Shown: in pieces, positions 1-6,456 of the stretch
Layout: each line of letters begins with the position of its first letter
Numbering within the stretch: the stretch's first letter is position 1
Origin: an uncultured Alphaproteobacteria bacterium
GTDB taxonomy: Bacteria; Pseudomonadota; Alphaproteobacteria; UBA7887
NCBI GenBank assembly: GCA_913044255.1
Contig: CAJWOI010000057.1
Location: forward strand, 1-11,080
DNA: 11,080 nt
Direction of reading: 5' to 3'
Notes under the pieces: generated by a model
What the model was told of the DNA's origin: nothing
The model's input: the letters and a program-made list of their open reading frames with translations, nothing else
Database searches by the model: none
Position numbers and translations under genes: made by a program

Positions 1-656
1 TTGTTCGATCCAAAACGGTGTAAGGCCCATAAATGCAGGAAAACTATGCCCACCAAGACAAAAGGCAATAAATAATGGAGGCTATAAAACCGATTGAGTG
101 TTGGATTTCCCACGGCGAAGCCGCCCCACAGCCACGTAGTAATTGGGTCACCGATTAGAGGAATTGCAGTAAACAGGTTAGTAATTACGGTGGCAGCCCA
201 AAAGCTCATTTGGCCCCAGGGCAATACATAGCCCATAAAGGCGGTTGCCATCATTATTAGAAGTATGAGCAACCCCATCCACCACAGGACTTCCCGAGGG
301 GTTTTATATGAGCCGAAATAAAGCCCTCGAAAAATATGGATGTATACCACAGCAAAGAATGCTGATGCGCCGTTTGCGTGTAAGTAACGTATTAACCACC
401 CGTAATTAACATCGCGCATGATTGACTCAACACTGTCAAATGCGTGATCTACGTGCGGAGTGTAGTGCATCGCAAGTACTATACCGGTTACGATTTGCAA
501 AACTAGTACAACCCCAGCTAATGAGCCAAAATTCCACCAATAGTTAAGATTTTTTGGTGCTGGATAGTCTACCAACGAGTGATGCATGAAGGTGAAGATC
601 GGCAATCGGTAGTCGAACCACTTCACGATCTTCTTACCCACTGATACATTACTCAT
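1..656 (-). CDS. petB: Cytochrome b subunit of the bc1 complex (N-terminal 218 residues; cut by window edge)
   Basis: Membrane subunit of ubiquinol:cytochrome c reductase. It carries haems bL and bH and both quinone sites and drives proton-translocating quinol oxidation in the inner membrane. The ATG is at 654-656, 11 bases downstream of the petA stop, so the two are co-transcribed. The visible part includes the N-terminal cytoplasmic segment and transmembrane helices A to D. The four haem-ligand histidines are at residues 93, 107, 194 and 208, with the 14-residue spacing in each helix expected of bc1-type cytochrome b. The segment YVLPWGQMSFW (about 143-153) is strongly conserved in the family. 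The frame stays open to base 1, so helices E-H and any petC (cytochrome c1) lie outside the window. Identification is very secure; whether petB is separate from or fused to petC cannot be seen. Confidence 0.97.
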   Translation of the reverse strand, partial: MSNVSVGKKIVKWFDYRLPIFTFMHHSLVDYPAPKNLNYWWNFGSLAGVVLVLQIVTGIVLAMHYTPHVDHAFDSVESIMRDVNYGWLIRYLHANGASAFFAVVYIHIFRGLYFGSYKTPREVLWWMGLLILLIMMATAFMGYVLPWGQMSFWAATVITNLFTAIPLIGDPITTWLWGGFAVGNPTLNRFYSLHYLLPFVLVGIVFLHLWALHRFGSN

Positions 657-667
657 AGTCTGGCTTT

Positions 668-1210
668 CTAACCGATACGGACTGTAGTTTCGTCCAGGAA
701 TACGTAATCTGGCACAGCTAAATTGGCCGGTGCCGGGCCTTTTCTGATTCGTCCCGAGGTGTCGTAATGAGAACCATGGCAGGGGCAGAACCACCCTTGA
801 TAATCGCCCTTATAGCTCAGTGGTACGCAACCTAGGTGAGTGCAGACACCCACTAGGATTAGCCATTGCTGCTGCTTAACCCGCTCCAAATCCGATTGAG
901 GATCCGGGAGTTGACTGACGTCGACATTTTCGGCTTGCGCAATTTCTGATGGCGTACGATGACGAATAAACACGGGTTTGCCGCGCCAAACTACCGTGAT
1001 CGCCTGTCCTTCCTCGATACCTGATAGATCCACGTCGGTGCTCGCTAGTGCGAGGACAGAGGCTGAAGGGTTCATTTGATGAACAAATGGCCATATAGAC
1101 GCAAGAGCACCGACCGCACCGACAGCGCCAGTTGCCACATACAGAAAGTCTCTTCGGGTCTCAGCGCCTTGAGCTGTTCTAGTTGCCCCAGGCGCGGGCG
1201 CTTTGGCCAT
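668..1210 (-). CDS. petA: Ubiquinol-cytochrome c reductase iron-sulfur (Rieske) subunit
   Basis: High-potential [2Fe-2S] subunit of the bc1 complex. It carries electrons from quinol at the Qo site to cytochrome c1 on the periplasmic side. The 180-residue length is normal for a proteobacterial Rieske protein. Residues 19-23 (RRDFL) start a twin-arginine signal followed by a hydrophobic anchor (about 24-45), as expected for a protein folded with its cluster before Tat export. The two cluster loops are CTHLGC (123-128) and CPCHGS (142-147). Cluster ligands are Cys123, His125, Cys142 and His145, and Cys128/Cys144 form the stabilising disulfide. The ATG at 1208-1210 is the natural start because the Tat motif follows closely. 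It is the first gene of petA-petB and is divergent from trmL. Confidence 0.97.
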   Translation of the reverse strand: MAKAPAPGATRTAQGAETRRDFLYVATGAVGAVGALASIWPFVHQMNPSASVLALASTDVDLSGIEEGQAITVVWRGKPVFIRHRTPSEIAQAENVDVSQLPDPQSDLERVKQQQWLILVGVCTHLGCVPLSYKGDYQGWFCPCHGSHYDTSGRIRKGPAPANLAVPDYVFLDETTVRIG

Positions 1211-1350
1211 AGGAAAGTATCCCCTGTCGGATCTCGACGAAAAATTCGCGCTCGAGGTTGTGCCTCAAATGCGTCGAAATGTCTATACTCATCGACAACA
1301 ATGCCTTTATTGCTAGCAGAATTCTATAGAGAAGTGGTAGATACTCTCTC
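1211..1350. promoter_or_regulatory. Divergent intergenic region between petAB and trmL-hemF
   Basis: This 140-base spacer must hold promoters for both directions. On the plus strand TATACT (1284-1289) is a good -10 match, with a weak TTGTGC at 1258-1263 as a possible -35, although the 20-base spacing is too long. The TATACT is flanked by a short inverted repeat, GTCGA (1273-1277) and TCGAC (1292-1296), which could be an operator. No convincing Shine-Dalgarno precedes the trmL GTG. For petA the nearest purine-rich stretch (AGGGG) lies about 11 bases before the ATG. Promoter assignment is by eye and tentative. Confidence 0.35.
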
Positions 1351-1824
1351 GTGCGCATAGCTCTTTATCAGCCTGATATTGCACCAAATACGGGCGCTAT
1401 TTTCCGACTAGCGGCGGTACTTGGTGTCGAGGTAGATCTCATCGAGCCGGCGGGCTTTGTTATTACGGACCGTAGGTTAAAACGCGTTGGTCTCGATTAT
1501 TTGAGCGAGCTCCGTATGACGCGGCATATATCGTGGCAGTCGTACTTGGCAGAGCATAATAGTCGGAAAACGAATCCTAGCAGAATTCTGTTGCTCACGA
1601 CTTCTGGTAGTGATCGTTATATTGATTTTGATTACTGCGCTGATGATACCCTGTTGCTTGGTCGTGAAACTGCGGGTGTACCCAAAGAAGTGCATGATGC
1701 GGTAGATGCTCGATTGCGGATTCCTATGCAGCTTGGCCAACGTTCATTGAATGTTGTGGTCGCGACCGCGATAGTGTTGGGCGAGGCATTGCGTCAAACC
1801 AATTTATGGCAAGATTGCGTGTAA
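1351..1824 (+). CDS. trmL: tRNA (cytidine(34)-2'-O)-methyltransferase, SPOUT family
   Basis: Methylates the 2'-hydroxyl of the wobble nucleotide (Cm34/cmnm5Um34) of tRNA-Leu isoacceptors using S-adenosylmethionine. At 157 residues it is a minimal catalytic SPOUT domain, the usual TrmL size. SpoU motifs are present in order: PDIAPNTGAIFRL (8-20) with the conserved Asn/Arg, LLLGRETAGVP (101-111), and IPMQLGQRSLNVVVA (124-138), whose residues form the trefoil knot and cofactor pocket. The start is a GTG at 1351; the motif-1 region begins only a few residues later, so the start is well placed even without a clear Shine-Dalgarno. It is followed almost directly by hemF and opposes petAB. The position beside the bc1 genes is typical of Alphaproteobacteria. 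Confidence 0.93.
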   Translation: MRIALYQPDIAPNTGAIFRLAAVLGVEVDLIEPAGFVITDRRLKRVGLDYLSELRMTRHISWQSYLAEHNSRKTNPSRILLLTTSGSDRYIDFDYCADDTLLLGRETAGVPKEVHDAVDARLRIPMQLGQRSLNVVVATAIVLGEALRQTNLWQDCV

Positions 1825-1892
1825 GGGTGCGCAAGAATTTTTCGAAAGGGGTTAAAGTGAAGAGCCGAGGATTTTCCAGTTCACAAGGTCTG

Positions 1893-2741
1893 ATGGATAA
1901 AACTGATGAGCGAAAAGGCCGGGCCAACGCCTGGTTTCTGGAACTCCGTGATCAATTGTGTCGGGTGTTTGAGGATATTGAACGTGAACTTTCCAGTGGT
2001 CCTAACATTGATCTGCCACCAGGTCAGTTTGATCGCACGAATTGGGATCGTGAGGGCGGTGGTGGCGGTGAAATTTCGATTATGCGCGGGCGCGTCTTTG
2101 AAAAAGTTGGTGTGAATGTTTCAACCGTGGAAGGGGTGTTTTCAGACCAATTCCGAGGTCAAATTCCAGGTACGGAGGAAAGTCCTTCATTTTGGGCTTG
2201 CGGAATTTCACTAGTTGCCCACATGTGTTCTCCTTTGGTACCTGCTGCGCATATGAACACCCGCCATGTCGTCACCGGTCGTTCCTGGTTTGGCGGTGGC
2301 AGCGATCTTACCCCGATGGTGAAAGATGATACTGACGCCGAGTTATTTCACGGCGCCCTAAAGGTGGCATGCGATGCGCATAATCTAGAATATTACAAAC
2401 GGTTTAAAAAACTCTGCGATGAATATTTTTATCTGCCTCATCGTCAGGAACCACGAGGTGTCGGCGGTATTTTTTATGATAATCTGGAAGATGATTGGGA
2501 ACAGGACTTTGCGTTTACCCGTGATGTGGGTTTGGCGTTTTTGGGGATCTTCCCCGACATAGTGCGCCGGAACTGTCAGAAATCATGGACCCTGGAGCAA
2601 CGAGAACGCCAACTTATTCGCAGAGGCCGATACGTGGAATTCAATTTGTTGCACGATCGTGGTACCCAGTTTGGTCTTAAGACGGGCGGTAACGTGGAGG
2701 CCATTCTGATGTCTATGCCGCCCGTTGCAAAATGGCCGTGA
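1893..2741 (+). CDS. hemF: Oxygen-dependent coproporphyrinogen III oxidase
   Basis: Converts coproporphyrinogen III to protoporphyrinogen IX by oxidative decarboxylation of two propionates using O2, so haem synthesis here can run aerobically. With the ATG at 1893 the protein has 282 residues, and its beginning (MDKTDERKGRANAWFLELRD) lines up with the family N-terminus. Conserved stretches include AHMNTRHVV (about 119-127), WFGGGSDLTP (132-141), EPRGVGGIFYD (186-196) and the C-terminal RGRYVEFNLLHDRGTQFG (244-261), running to a normal PPVAKWP end. Two longer starts are possible. GTG at 1857 follows AAAGGGG (1845-1851) by 5 bases and gives 294 residues. ATG at 1806 overlaps trmL by 19 bases and adds an unconserved basic stretch. 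I prefer 1893 on family alignment, but GTG 1857 has the better ribosome-binding site. Very probably co-transcribed with trmL. Confidence 0.93.
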   Translation: MDKTDERKGRANAWFLELRDQLCRVFEDIERELSSGPNIDLPPGQFDRTNWDREGGGGGEISIMRGRVFEKVGVNVSTVEGVFSDQFRGQIPGTEESPSFWACGISLVAHMCSPLVPAAHMNTRHVVTGRSWFGGGSDLTPMVKDDTDAELFHGALKVACDAHNLEYYKRFKKLCDEYFYLPHRQEPRGVGGIFYDNLEDDWEQDFAFTRDVGLAFLGIFPDIVRRNCQKSWTLEQRERQLIRRGRYVEFNLLHDRGTQFGLKTGGNVEAILMSMPPVAKWP

Positions 2742-3088
2742 CTATTATTTTTCTGCTTATCTCACCAACGGGTAATCCATATTAACAGAGGAAGATATAA
2801 CGCCCGAACATATCGGGACGAAGGGCTCGAATGCAGCCTTGGTCGTGTTGCGTGGTAGATTGCGCTAGTTAAGGGCACTTGATATTTGTAGGGGTTACCC
2901 ACGCGGGTCGGGCGGTTTTAGTCAGAATTTGGCAGCCACCGTTGATTAGCGGGCGGCTCATATCGGACGCCATCTTGGCGAACCGAAAATTATAATAATT
3001 GTGCCATAAGATCTAACTCATTAGGGCTTGCAAGTCGCTGCTTCTTCGCCCGTTTTCATTTCATAATGCTTGATGGTTTGTGCCGTCT
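2742..3088. other. Convergent intergenic region between hemF and manC, no gene recognised
   Basis: This 347-base stretch lies between the 3' ends of hemF (plus) and manC (minus). I find no credible ORF, tRNA or known RNA. It contains CCCGA/TCGGG (2803-2807, 2813-2817) around a 5-base loop, a longer-range 7-base complement CGCCCGA (2801-2807) with TCGGGCG (2908-2914), the short ACCC/GGGT hairpin near 2898-2907, and the hairpin listed separately at 2963-2986. One or more of these may end transcription of the facing genes. A small RNA cannot be excluded. Confidence 0.4.
2963..2986 (+). terminator. Possible weak terminator hairpin downstream of hemF
   Basis: CGCCA (2968-2972) pairs with TGGCG (2976-2980) around a 3-base loop, and TCGG (2963-2966) pairs with CCGA (2983-2986) across a small internal loop, giving about nine base pairs. 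It is followed by an AT-rich run (2986-3000) rather than a clean T-tract. It lies 220 bases after hemF, so it is at best a weak intrinsic terminator or a general barrier between the convergent genes. Confidence 0.3.
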
Positions 3089-4528
3089 TCAGGCCGTTTC
3101 ATCACTGATTCGGCCGTAGGAGTCATCGTAACGTACGATATCGTCTTCTCCCAAATAATCGCCACACTGCACTTCGATCACTCGTAAAATATCAGAGCCC
3201 AGATTTTCCAAGCGGTGGCACACGTCGGGAGGGATGTAAGTTGATTGATTAAAGTGTAGCAACTCTATTTCTTTATTCCGCGTTACATGCGCTTGTCCCG
3301 ACACAACAACCCAGTGTTCACTCCGTTGTCGGTGACTTTGCAAGCTTAACTTCCCGCCCGGTTTTATCACTAACTCCTTGATTTTAAATCCTGGCTGCTC
3401 CAACAAAATTCGAAACGATCCCCAAGGACGGGTTTCTCCTAAGTTACGTGATGCCTCCGGACGATTTAGTGAACTTAAATGTTTGACGATGGTGCGAATG
3501 CCCTCGTCTGAATTTTTATTTGCAACCAACACAGCATCTGCAGTTTCTACGACCGCCAAATTTTCTACCCCGACGCAAGCCACCAATCGACTCTCACTTC
3601 GAAGTAGACTGTTGTGGCATCCATGTGCAATCACATCGCCTGTCAAAGCGACCCCGTTTCCGTCATGTGGAGTAATTTCCCACAATTTTTGCCAGGAACC
3701 AACATCGCACCAGCCGGGATCGCAAGGGATCAACGCCACTTTGTCCGATCTCTCCATCACCGTTTTGTCAATTGGGAGGGCGGGAATCTTAAGGTAGTCT
3801 GTCGACGCGAAGCTAGTAACTTTATTTTTTACAACGCGTTGTTTAAAAGCGTTTCGTGACATTGCAAAGAGGTTTGGTTCAAGCCGCTCAATTTCATCCA
3901 AAATCGTTTTTGCCGAAAATACAAAAATACCACTGTTCCAATATACATCGGGATCTGTAAACAAGCCTTGCGCAACAGTGTGGCTTGGCTTCTCTATGAA
4001 AGATTCAACCTCAAAAACACCGTCGGCTGTTTCTATTTTTTGGCCTCGCTGAATGTAGCCAAAGCCGGTTTCGGGACGAGTAGGCTTGATTCCAAATGTC
4101 ACTAGTCCACCAAGATTAGCTACATCAACCGCAGTTTCAAATGCTTGGAAAATTGTTTTTTCGTCCTGGATGGCATGGTCGACTGGAGTCACCAGCAGTA
4201 CAGCACTTTTGTCACGCTCCTTGGCATAAAGCGCGGACATAGCGATTGCTGCTGTGGTATTCCGCCCCTCTGGTTCAACAAGAATATTATCGGCTATTAC
4301 GGGATCAATTTCGGTTAATTGGTCGCGAATTGGGCGATAAAGGGCTTCCGTGGTCACCGTTATGATCTGCCCTGCTGGTGCGACCTTGACAGCGCGGCGT
4401 GCCGCTTGCTGTAGAAACGACCCGTCTCCTGATAGGTTCATTAGTTGCTTGGGATAAATTTCCCTGCTCAGTGGCCAAAGGCGTGTACCAAGTCCACCTG
4501 CGAGCAGAACTGGGAAGCGCTCCGTCAT
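3089..4528 (-). CDS. manC: Mannose-1-phosphate guanylyltransferase / mannose-6-phosphate isomerase (type II, bifunctional)
   Basis: Makes GDP-mannose from mannose-1-phosphate and GTP. The fused C-terminal cupin domain interconverts fructose-6-phosphate and mannose-6-phosphate. GDP-mannose feeds O-antigen, capsule or exopolysaccharide. At 479 residues it has full family length. The nucleotidyltransferase domain (1 to about 290) has the signature LAGGLGTRLWP (9-19) followed by SREIYPKQ (21-28), PVDH (115-118), FIEKP (177-181) and WCDVGSW (273-279). The linker begins at RPWG (367-370). The isomerase cupin has LSLQSHRQRSEHW (394-406), with probable metal ligands Gln397, His399, Glu404 and His438, and ends in YLGEDDIVRYDDSYGR. 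Residue 401 is Gln where relatives usually have His. The ATG (4526-4528) has AGGA about 9 bases upstream. No polysaccharide genes adjoin it. It lies 107 bases behind the dehydrogenase gene and probably has its own promoter. Confidence 0.95.
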   Translation of the reverse strand: MTERFPVLLAGGLGTRLWPLSREIYPKQLMNLSGDGSFLQQAARRAVKVAPAGQIITVTTEALYRPIRDQLTEIDPVIADNILVEPEGRNTTAAIAMSALYAKERDKSAVLLVTPVDHAIQDEKTIFQAFETAVDVANLGGLVTFGIKPTRPETGFGYIQRGQKIETADGVFEVESFIEKPSHTVAQGLFTDPDVYWNSGIFVFSAKTILDEIERLEPNLFAMSRNAFKQRVVKNKVTSFASTDYLKIPALPIDKTVMERSDKVALIPCDPGWCDVGSWQKLWEITPHDGNGVALTGDVIAHGCHNSLLRSESRLVACVGVENLAVVETADAVLVANKNSDEGIRTIVKHLSSLNRPEASRNLGETRPWGSFRILLEQPGFKIKELVIKPGGKLSLQSHRQRSEHWVVVSGQAHVTRNKEIELLHFNQSTYIPPDVCHRLENLGSDILRVIEVQCGDYLGEDDIVRYDDSYGRISDETA

Positions 4529-4549
4529 GCCGACAAATCCTATTCCGAA

Positions 4550-4581
4550 TTTGGGATAATGAGACGACGCACGATCCCAAA
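4550..4581. promoter_or_regulatory. 8-bp perfect inverted repeat upstream of manC
   Basis: TTTGGGAT (4550-4557) and ATCCCAAA (4574-4581) are perfect complements separated by 16 bases (24 bases centre to centre), placed 22-53 bases ahead of the manC ATG. On the manC-coding strand the T-run precedes the stem rather than following it, so it is not an intrinsic terminator for the upstream dehydrogenase gene. It could be a dimeric regulator site or a hairpin in the manC leader. No regulator is identified. Confidence 0.35.
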
Positions 4582-4635
4582 AAATCTAGCTGCCAATGTT
4601 CTTTACTGCTAATTACTGTTTGAAACTATATGCGG

Positions 4636-5778
4636 TTAATAGTCGCGATAAGTAATTCGATAAATAGCATTTCCGGTGTCGTCAGAAACCAACAACGAAC
4701 CGTCTCGAGCTACCAGAACGTCAGCGGGTCGGCCCCAAGCTCTTTGGCCCTGAAGCCAACCCTCAGCGAAAGGTTGGTAAGAGATTGCCTCACCTGCTTT
4801 GTTCAGGCGTACCAAGCTTACTCGGTAACCTATTTTTTTACTTCGGTTCCACGATCCGTGTTCCGCGATGAAGATTTGATTGACGTACTCTTCGGGGAAC
4901 ATCTCTCCATCGTAGAAGGCCATTCCAAGCGGTGCAACGTGTGGCCCCAAACTCTGAACTGGTGGCTCAAAATTTGAACAATCTACGCCTTTCCCGTATC
5001 GAGGATCGCGTATCCGGACGCCGTGACAGTGGGGAAAGCCAAAATGGAGTCCCCCTCTATACGCGCGATTCAGTTCTCCGGGTGGTATATTGTCGCCTAG
5101 GTTGTCACGGCCGTTGTCGGTGAACCATAACTCTTTGGTATCGGGATGCCAGGCAAAGCCAACGGAGTTACGAATACCGCGAGCAAATACTTCCATCGCG
5201 GATCCATCCGGGTTCATTCGTAGTATCCCAGCGTATGGGTCAGAACGCAGGCAGACATTGCAGGGCGCACCAACCGGGATATAGAGCATTCCATCTGGAC
5301 CAAAATCTATAAATTTCCACCCGTGATGGCGTTCTTTGGGCAATGCACTGGTTACAGTAATAGGGGTTGGAGAACCTTCCAGCAGAGACTCGATGTTGTC
5401 ATATCGAAGAATTCTGTCGACGGCGCTCACGTAAAGCGCGTCATCGTAAAATGCAACTCCACTCGGAGCATGAAGCCCTTTCGCAACGATATAAAGCTGG
5501 TCAGAGCGCATGTCCTGATCTAGATCGATTAGTGCATAAACGTTGCCCGCTGATCGTGTGCCAACAAAAAGAGTGTCATGATCCCCAAGCGCCATAGCCC
5601 GTGCATTTGGAACGTCCGTAGCGAAAGTTTGGATCGAAAATCCCGGTGGTAATTGTATTAATTCGAGTGGTAGGACGGAAGCAATACTTGTTTGTGTTGG
5701 AGTGACCAGTAATACGATTGCAAGAGAAAGTTTTAACCGGGCACGTTGGACAACTGTCTTTAGAGGAGTTTCATGCAT
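4636..5778 (-). CDS. Secreted PQQ-type sugar dehydrogenase (sorbosone dehydrogenase-like beta-propeller)
   Basis: Predicted periplasmic quinoprotein of the soluble glucose/sorbosone dehydrogenase family. Such enzymes oxidise an aldose or aldehyde with PQQ and pass electrons to the respiratory chain; the substrate here is unknown. With the ATG at 5776-5778 it has 380 residues: an N-terminal signal (basic stretch, then hydrophobic core around residues 15-26, cleavage probably near residue 33), then a six-bladed propeller. Family hallmarks are HHGWKF (151-156, likely including the catalytic base), GAPCNVC (170-176) with a CxxC pair, RNSVGF (203-208), WFTDNGRD (218-225), FGFPHCHG (246-253), AEHGSWNRS (305-313) and GRPAD (349-353). 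The frame is open to 5859, but that extension lies inside the Lrp gene and would bury the signal peptide. The start overlaps the Lrp stop by 8 bases, suggesting translational coupling. No strong Shine-Dalgarno is seen and no pqq genes are in the window. Confidence 0.88.
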   Translation of the reverse strand: MHETPLKTVVQRARLKLSLAIVLLVTPTQTSIASVLPLELIQLPPGFSIQTFATDVPNARAMALGDHDTLFVGTRSAGNVYALIDLDQDMRSDQLYIVAKGLHAPSGVAFYDDALYVSAVDRILRYDNIESLLEGSPTPITVTSALPKERHHGWKFIDFGPDGMLYIPVGAPCNVCLRSDPYAGILRMNPDGSAMEVFARGIRNSVGFAWHPDTKELWFTDNGRDNLGDNIPPGELNRAYRGGLHFGFPHCHGVRIRDPRYGKGVDCSNFEPPVQSLGPHVAPLGMAFYDGEMFPEEYVNQIFIAEHGSWNRSKKIGYRVSLVRLNKAGEAISYQPFAEGWLQGQRAWGRPADVLVARDGSLLVSDDTGNAIYRITYRDY

Positions 5779-6244
5779 AGTGAAGTGGTAATGCAGTGGT
5801 AAACTTAATTTTTTCCATAGCAACGCTAGAGCTAATGTCGCTGAGAGGAACCAATCCACTCAAGCGTTTATAGAAGTTATTATAATGCTCTACGCTTGGC
5901 ACGGCGACCCGCAATAGGAAATCCGTACCGCCGCTTAGGCGATATACTTCCATTACCTCGGACAAGTCGAATACTGGGTTGGCGAATTGCTGCAGCTAAT
6001 CCGGGTGGTGATCATTGGGTTTTACCGATACAAAAACTGTCGTGCCCATATTTAATGCTGTGTCATCAAGTAACGCTACGCGCTTCCGAATTATTCCGTT
6101 CTGTTCGAGTTTCTGTATTCGACGCCAATAAGGAGTTGTAGAAAGGCCGACCGTGTTTGCGATTTCTGCAAGTTGAATCGTTGCGTCCTCTTGCAGCAGC
6201 GCAAGAATCTTGCGATCGATTTCGTCAAAGTTGGCTGTAACCAT
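5771..6244 (-). pseudogene. Lrp/AsnC-family transcriptional regulator interrupted by an in-frame TAG
   Basis: Lrp/AsnC regulators sense amino acids or related metabolites through a C-terminal RAM domain and bind DNA with an N-terminal winged helix-turn-helix. Here one reading frame covers 157 codons, the normal family length, but codon 83 (complement of 5996-5998) is TAG. The N-terminal half (codons 1-82, 5999-6244) has the whole helix-turn-helix, with ...LSTTPYWRRIQKLEQNGII at 34-52. The C-terminal half (codons 84-157) has SEVMEVYRLSGGTDFLLRV and ends MEKIKFTTALPL, a clear RAM domain. Frame is kept across the break, and relatives usually have Trp there (HHPD-W-LQQF), so a single TGG-to-TAG change explains it. 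AAGGG lies 8 bases before the ATG. Either a recent pseudogene, a sequencing error, or a gene giving an 82-residue DNA-binding fragment. The 3' end overlaps the dehydrogenase start by 8 bases. Confidence 0.9.
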
Positions 6245-6456
6245 AAAAACAACCCTTTTCCGAAAATTAGATCCGTAATGGTATTTTATTCTAAACTCAA
6301 AACGAGTGTCGGTAACTTTATCACAATATCGTTAAGTTTTGATAATTTTAAATGTTCATTGTTATCCTGGGAAAAATTTATCGCTAATATACTCTTGGAT
6401 GAAATCAAGGGCTTTAACGTAGTTTGGACCTAATTTGGTTAGAGAAATAATCTTAG
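6245..6456. promoter_or_regulatory. AT-rich region upstream of the Lrp gene, with an inverted repeat at 6318-6345
   Basis: This 212-base AT-rich spacer separates the NosR-like stop from the Lrp-family start and should carry the lrp-dehydrogenase promoter. TTATCA (6318-6323) and TGATAA (6340-6345) form a 6-base inverted repeat with centres 22 bases apart, about two helical turns, roughly 75-100 bases before the ATG. Lrp-family genes are often autoregulated, so this is a reasonable operator candidate. I could not place a convincing -35/-10 pair, and I see no strong terminator for the NosR-like gene. Confidence 0.35.

Noticed and set aside
1076..1360. Plus-strand ORF of 94 codons overlapping petA and the spacer
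   Set aside because: It is mostly antisense to petA and has no recognisable protein features; the Rieske gene explains the sequence.
2821..2839. Possible tRNA T-arm (CTCGAAT context) in the hemF-manC spacer
   Set aside because: The stem is short and bulged, and no acceptor, D or anticodon arm can be placed around it.
3378..3797. Plus-strand ORF of 139 codons antisense to manC
   Set aside because: It lies wholly within the strongly supported manC gene and its translation shows no family motif.
5779..5859. N-terminal extension of the PQQ-type dehydrogenase to 5859
   Set aside because: The extra 27 residues lie inside the Lrp gene in another frame and would displace the signal peptide from the N-terminus.
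5771..6244. Frameshift or two separate genes at the Lrp locus
   Set aside because: Both halves are in the same frame, each is one half of a single Lrp/AsnC protein, and only a TAG separates them, so one gene with a nonsense codon is the simplest reading.
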